DNA from: an uncultured Bacilli bacterium
GTDB lineage: Bacteria > Bacillota_I > Bacilli_A > RF39 > UBA660
Assembly (NCBI GenBank): GCA_934097255.1
Contig: CAKONT010000070.1
Coordinates: 1 to 5,277, forward strand
DNA length: 5,277 nt
Reading direction: 5' to 3'
The notes under the pieces were generated by a model, which was not told where the DNA came from, did no database searches, and saw only the letters and a program-made list of their open reading frames with translations. This document shows positions 4,348 to 5,277 of this stretch, piece after piece. The stretch's first letter is position 1; every line of letters begins with the position of its first letter. A program made the translations under genes and the position numbers.

Positions 4348-5277
4348 ATGGATAAGATATTAGAAGATGCTTTACAAAAAGAAGAAAAAAGACAACAAGA
4401 TAACATTGAGTTAATTGCAAGTGAAAATTATGTATCTAATGATATTTTAAAATTACAAGGAAGTATTTTGACAAATAAATATGCGGAAGGATATCCAAAT
4501 AAAAGGTATTATGGAGGTTGCCAGTACATCGATATTTTTGAAAAAACAGCAATTGAATATGCTTGTAAATTATTTAATTGTAAGTATGCAAATGTTCAAC
4601 CTCATTCTGGTAGTAGTGCTAATATGGCTGTTTATAGAGCATTACTTAATCATGGCGATAAAGTAATGGGAATGAATTTGTCTCACGGTGGTCATTTAAC
4701 TCATGGACATAGTATGAGTTTTAGTGGACAAGATTATAATATTGTATCGTATAGTTTAAGTAAAGAAACTGAAATGTTAGATTACGATGAGATAAAAAAT
4801 CTTGCTATCAAGGAAAAACCTAAGATGATTATTGCGGGTTGTAGTGCATATTCTAGGACAATTGATTTTTCAAAATTTCGTGAAATAGCTGATATGGTTG
4901 GTGCTTATTTGATGGTTGATATGGCTCATATTGCAGGTCTTGTTGCAACTAATAATCATCCAAGTCCAATTCCATACGCTGATGTTGTTACATCTACTAC
5001 ACATAAGACCTTAAGGGGTCCAAGGGGCGGAATTATTTTAACTAATAGTAAAGAGATAATAGATAAGATAAACAAAGTAATATTTCCGGGTATTCAAGGC
5101 GGTCCTTTAATGCACGTTATAGCTGCCAAAGCACAATGTTTTTATGAAGCTTTACAAAAAGAATTCCATAGCTATGCAAAAGATGTAATTATAAATAGCA
5201 AGGCATTCTGTAATCGATTTATGGAACTTGGATGCCGTATTGTATCAAACGGAACTGATAATCATATGTTTTTAATT
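4348..5277 (+). CDS. glyA: Serine hydroxymethyltransferase (partial, 3' end outside window)
   Basis: The frame is open from ATG 4348 to the window edge: 310 residues of an enzyme usually near 410-420. GlyA is a cytosolic PLP enzyme that interconverts serine and glycine with tetrahydrofolate and 5,10-methylene-THF, the main source of one-carbon units for thymidylate, purine and methionine synthesis. Signatures in order are [10 protein letters not shown] (21-30), [14 protein letters not shown] (44-57), [10 protein letters not shown] (83-92), [10 protein letters not shown] (111-120), VDMAHIAGL (190-198, with the PLP-contacting Asp191 and His194) and [12 protein letters not shown] (217-228), whose Lys220 is the Schiff-base lysine. 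Then comes FPGIQGGP (246-253). One small variation is C58 in YYGGCQYID. Only a weak purine-rich AAAGAGAG precedes the start at 4332-4339, but the N-terminus aligns well with the family. Codon use is less AT-extreme than in the genes at 150-2476, as expected for a conserved core gene. Confidence 0.97.
   Translation, partial: MDKILEDALQKEEKRQQDNIELIASENYVSNDILKLQGSILTNKYAEGYPNKRYYGGCQYIDIFEKTAIEYACKLFNCKYANVQPHSGSSANMAVYRALLNHGDKVMGMNLSHGGHLTHGHSMSFSGQDYNIVSYSLSKETEMLDYDEIKNLAIKEKPKMIIAGCSAYSRTIDFSKFREIADMVGAYLMVDMAHIAGLVATNNHPSPIPYADVVTSTTHKTLRGPRGGIILTNSKEIIDKINKVIFPGIQGGPLMHVIAAKAQCFYEALQKEFHSYAKDVIINSKAFCNRFMELGCRIVSNGTDNHMFLI

Noticed and set aside
4481..4666. A 61-residue + strand frame inside glyA
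   Set aside because: It is out of frame with the clearly conserved serine hydroxymethyltransferase sequence.
1..5277. CRISPR array, insertion sequence, integrase, toxin-antitoxin or defence operon
   Set aside because: No regularly spaced repeats, transposase or integrase motifs, terminal inverted repeats or paired small toxin/antitoxin frames are visible.

Overview
The window is a very AT-rich stretch of bacterial chromosome. Genes are tightly packed, strong AAGGAGG-type Shine-Dalgarno sites precede some genes, and stops are TAA/TAG with tryptophan written as TGG, so nothing suggests recoded UGA. Together this points to a low-GC Bacillota/Mycoplasmatota-type organism (Bacilli, Erysipelotrichia-like or Acholeplasma-like). 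The lineage is inferred from composition and gene style only.

Left block (1-2476, + strand): the 3' end of an unrecognised gene, a protein with two tandem P-loop nucleoside/nucleotide-kinase-like domains, and a membrane-bound family 2 glycosyltransferase. The three reading frames overlap by 7 bases and then 1 base, so they look like one translationally coupled operon that starts outside the window. This block is especially rich in AAT, AAA and ATA codons.

Middle block (2477-4138): two paralogous Nudix hydrolases on the + strand flank a thymidylate-kinase-like P-loop kinase on the - strand. The first Nudix gene converges on the kinase. The two share a 15-bp bidirectional terminator hairpin built from their own last codons. 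The kinase and the second Nudix gene diverge from a 93-bp region that holds a good promoter for the kinase and an extended -10 for the Nudix gene. With the tandem kinase, about 4 kb carries three P-loop kinase domains and two Nudix domains, which suggests a nucleotide or nucleotide-conjugate handling module. The substrate cannot be read from the sequence.

Right block (4139-5277): a 209-bp intergenic region holds an intrinsic terminator, an upstream segment that can pair with one arm of that terminator, and a separate extended -10 promoter. It is followed by glyA (serine hydroxymethyltransferase), cut by the window end after 310 codons. glyA is ordinary core metabolism and has a less AT-skewed codon use than the left block.

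Most unusual points: the tandem kinase fused in one chain and coupled to a glycosyltransferase, the Nudix-kinase-Nudix arrangement, the terminator encoded inside two converging genes, and the switch-like RNA segment before glyA.
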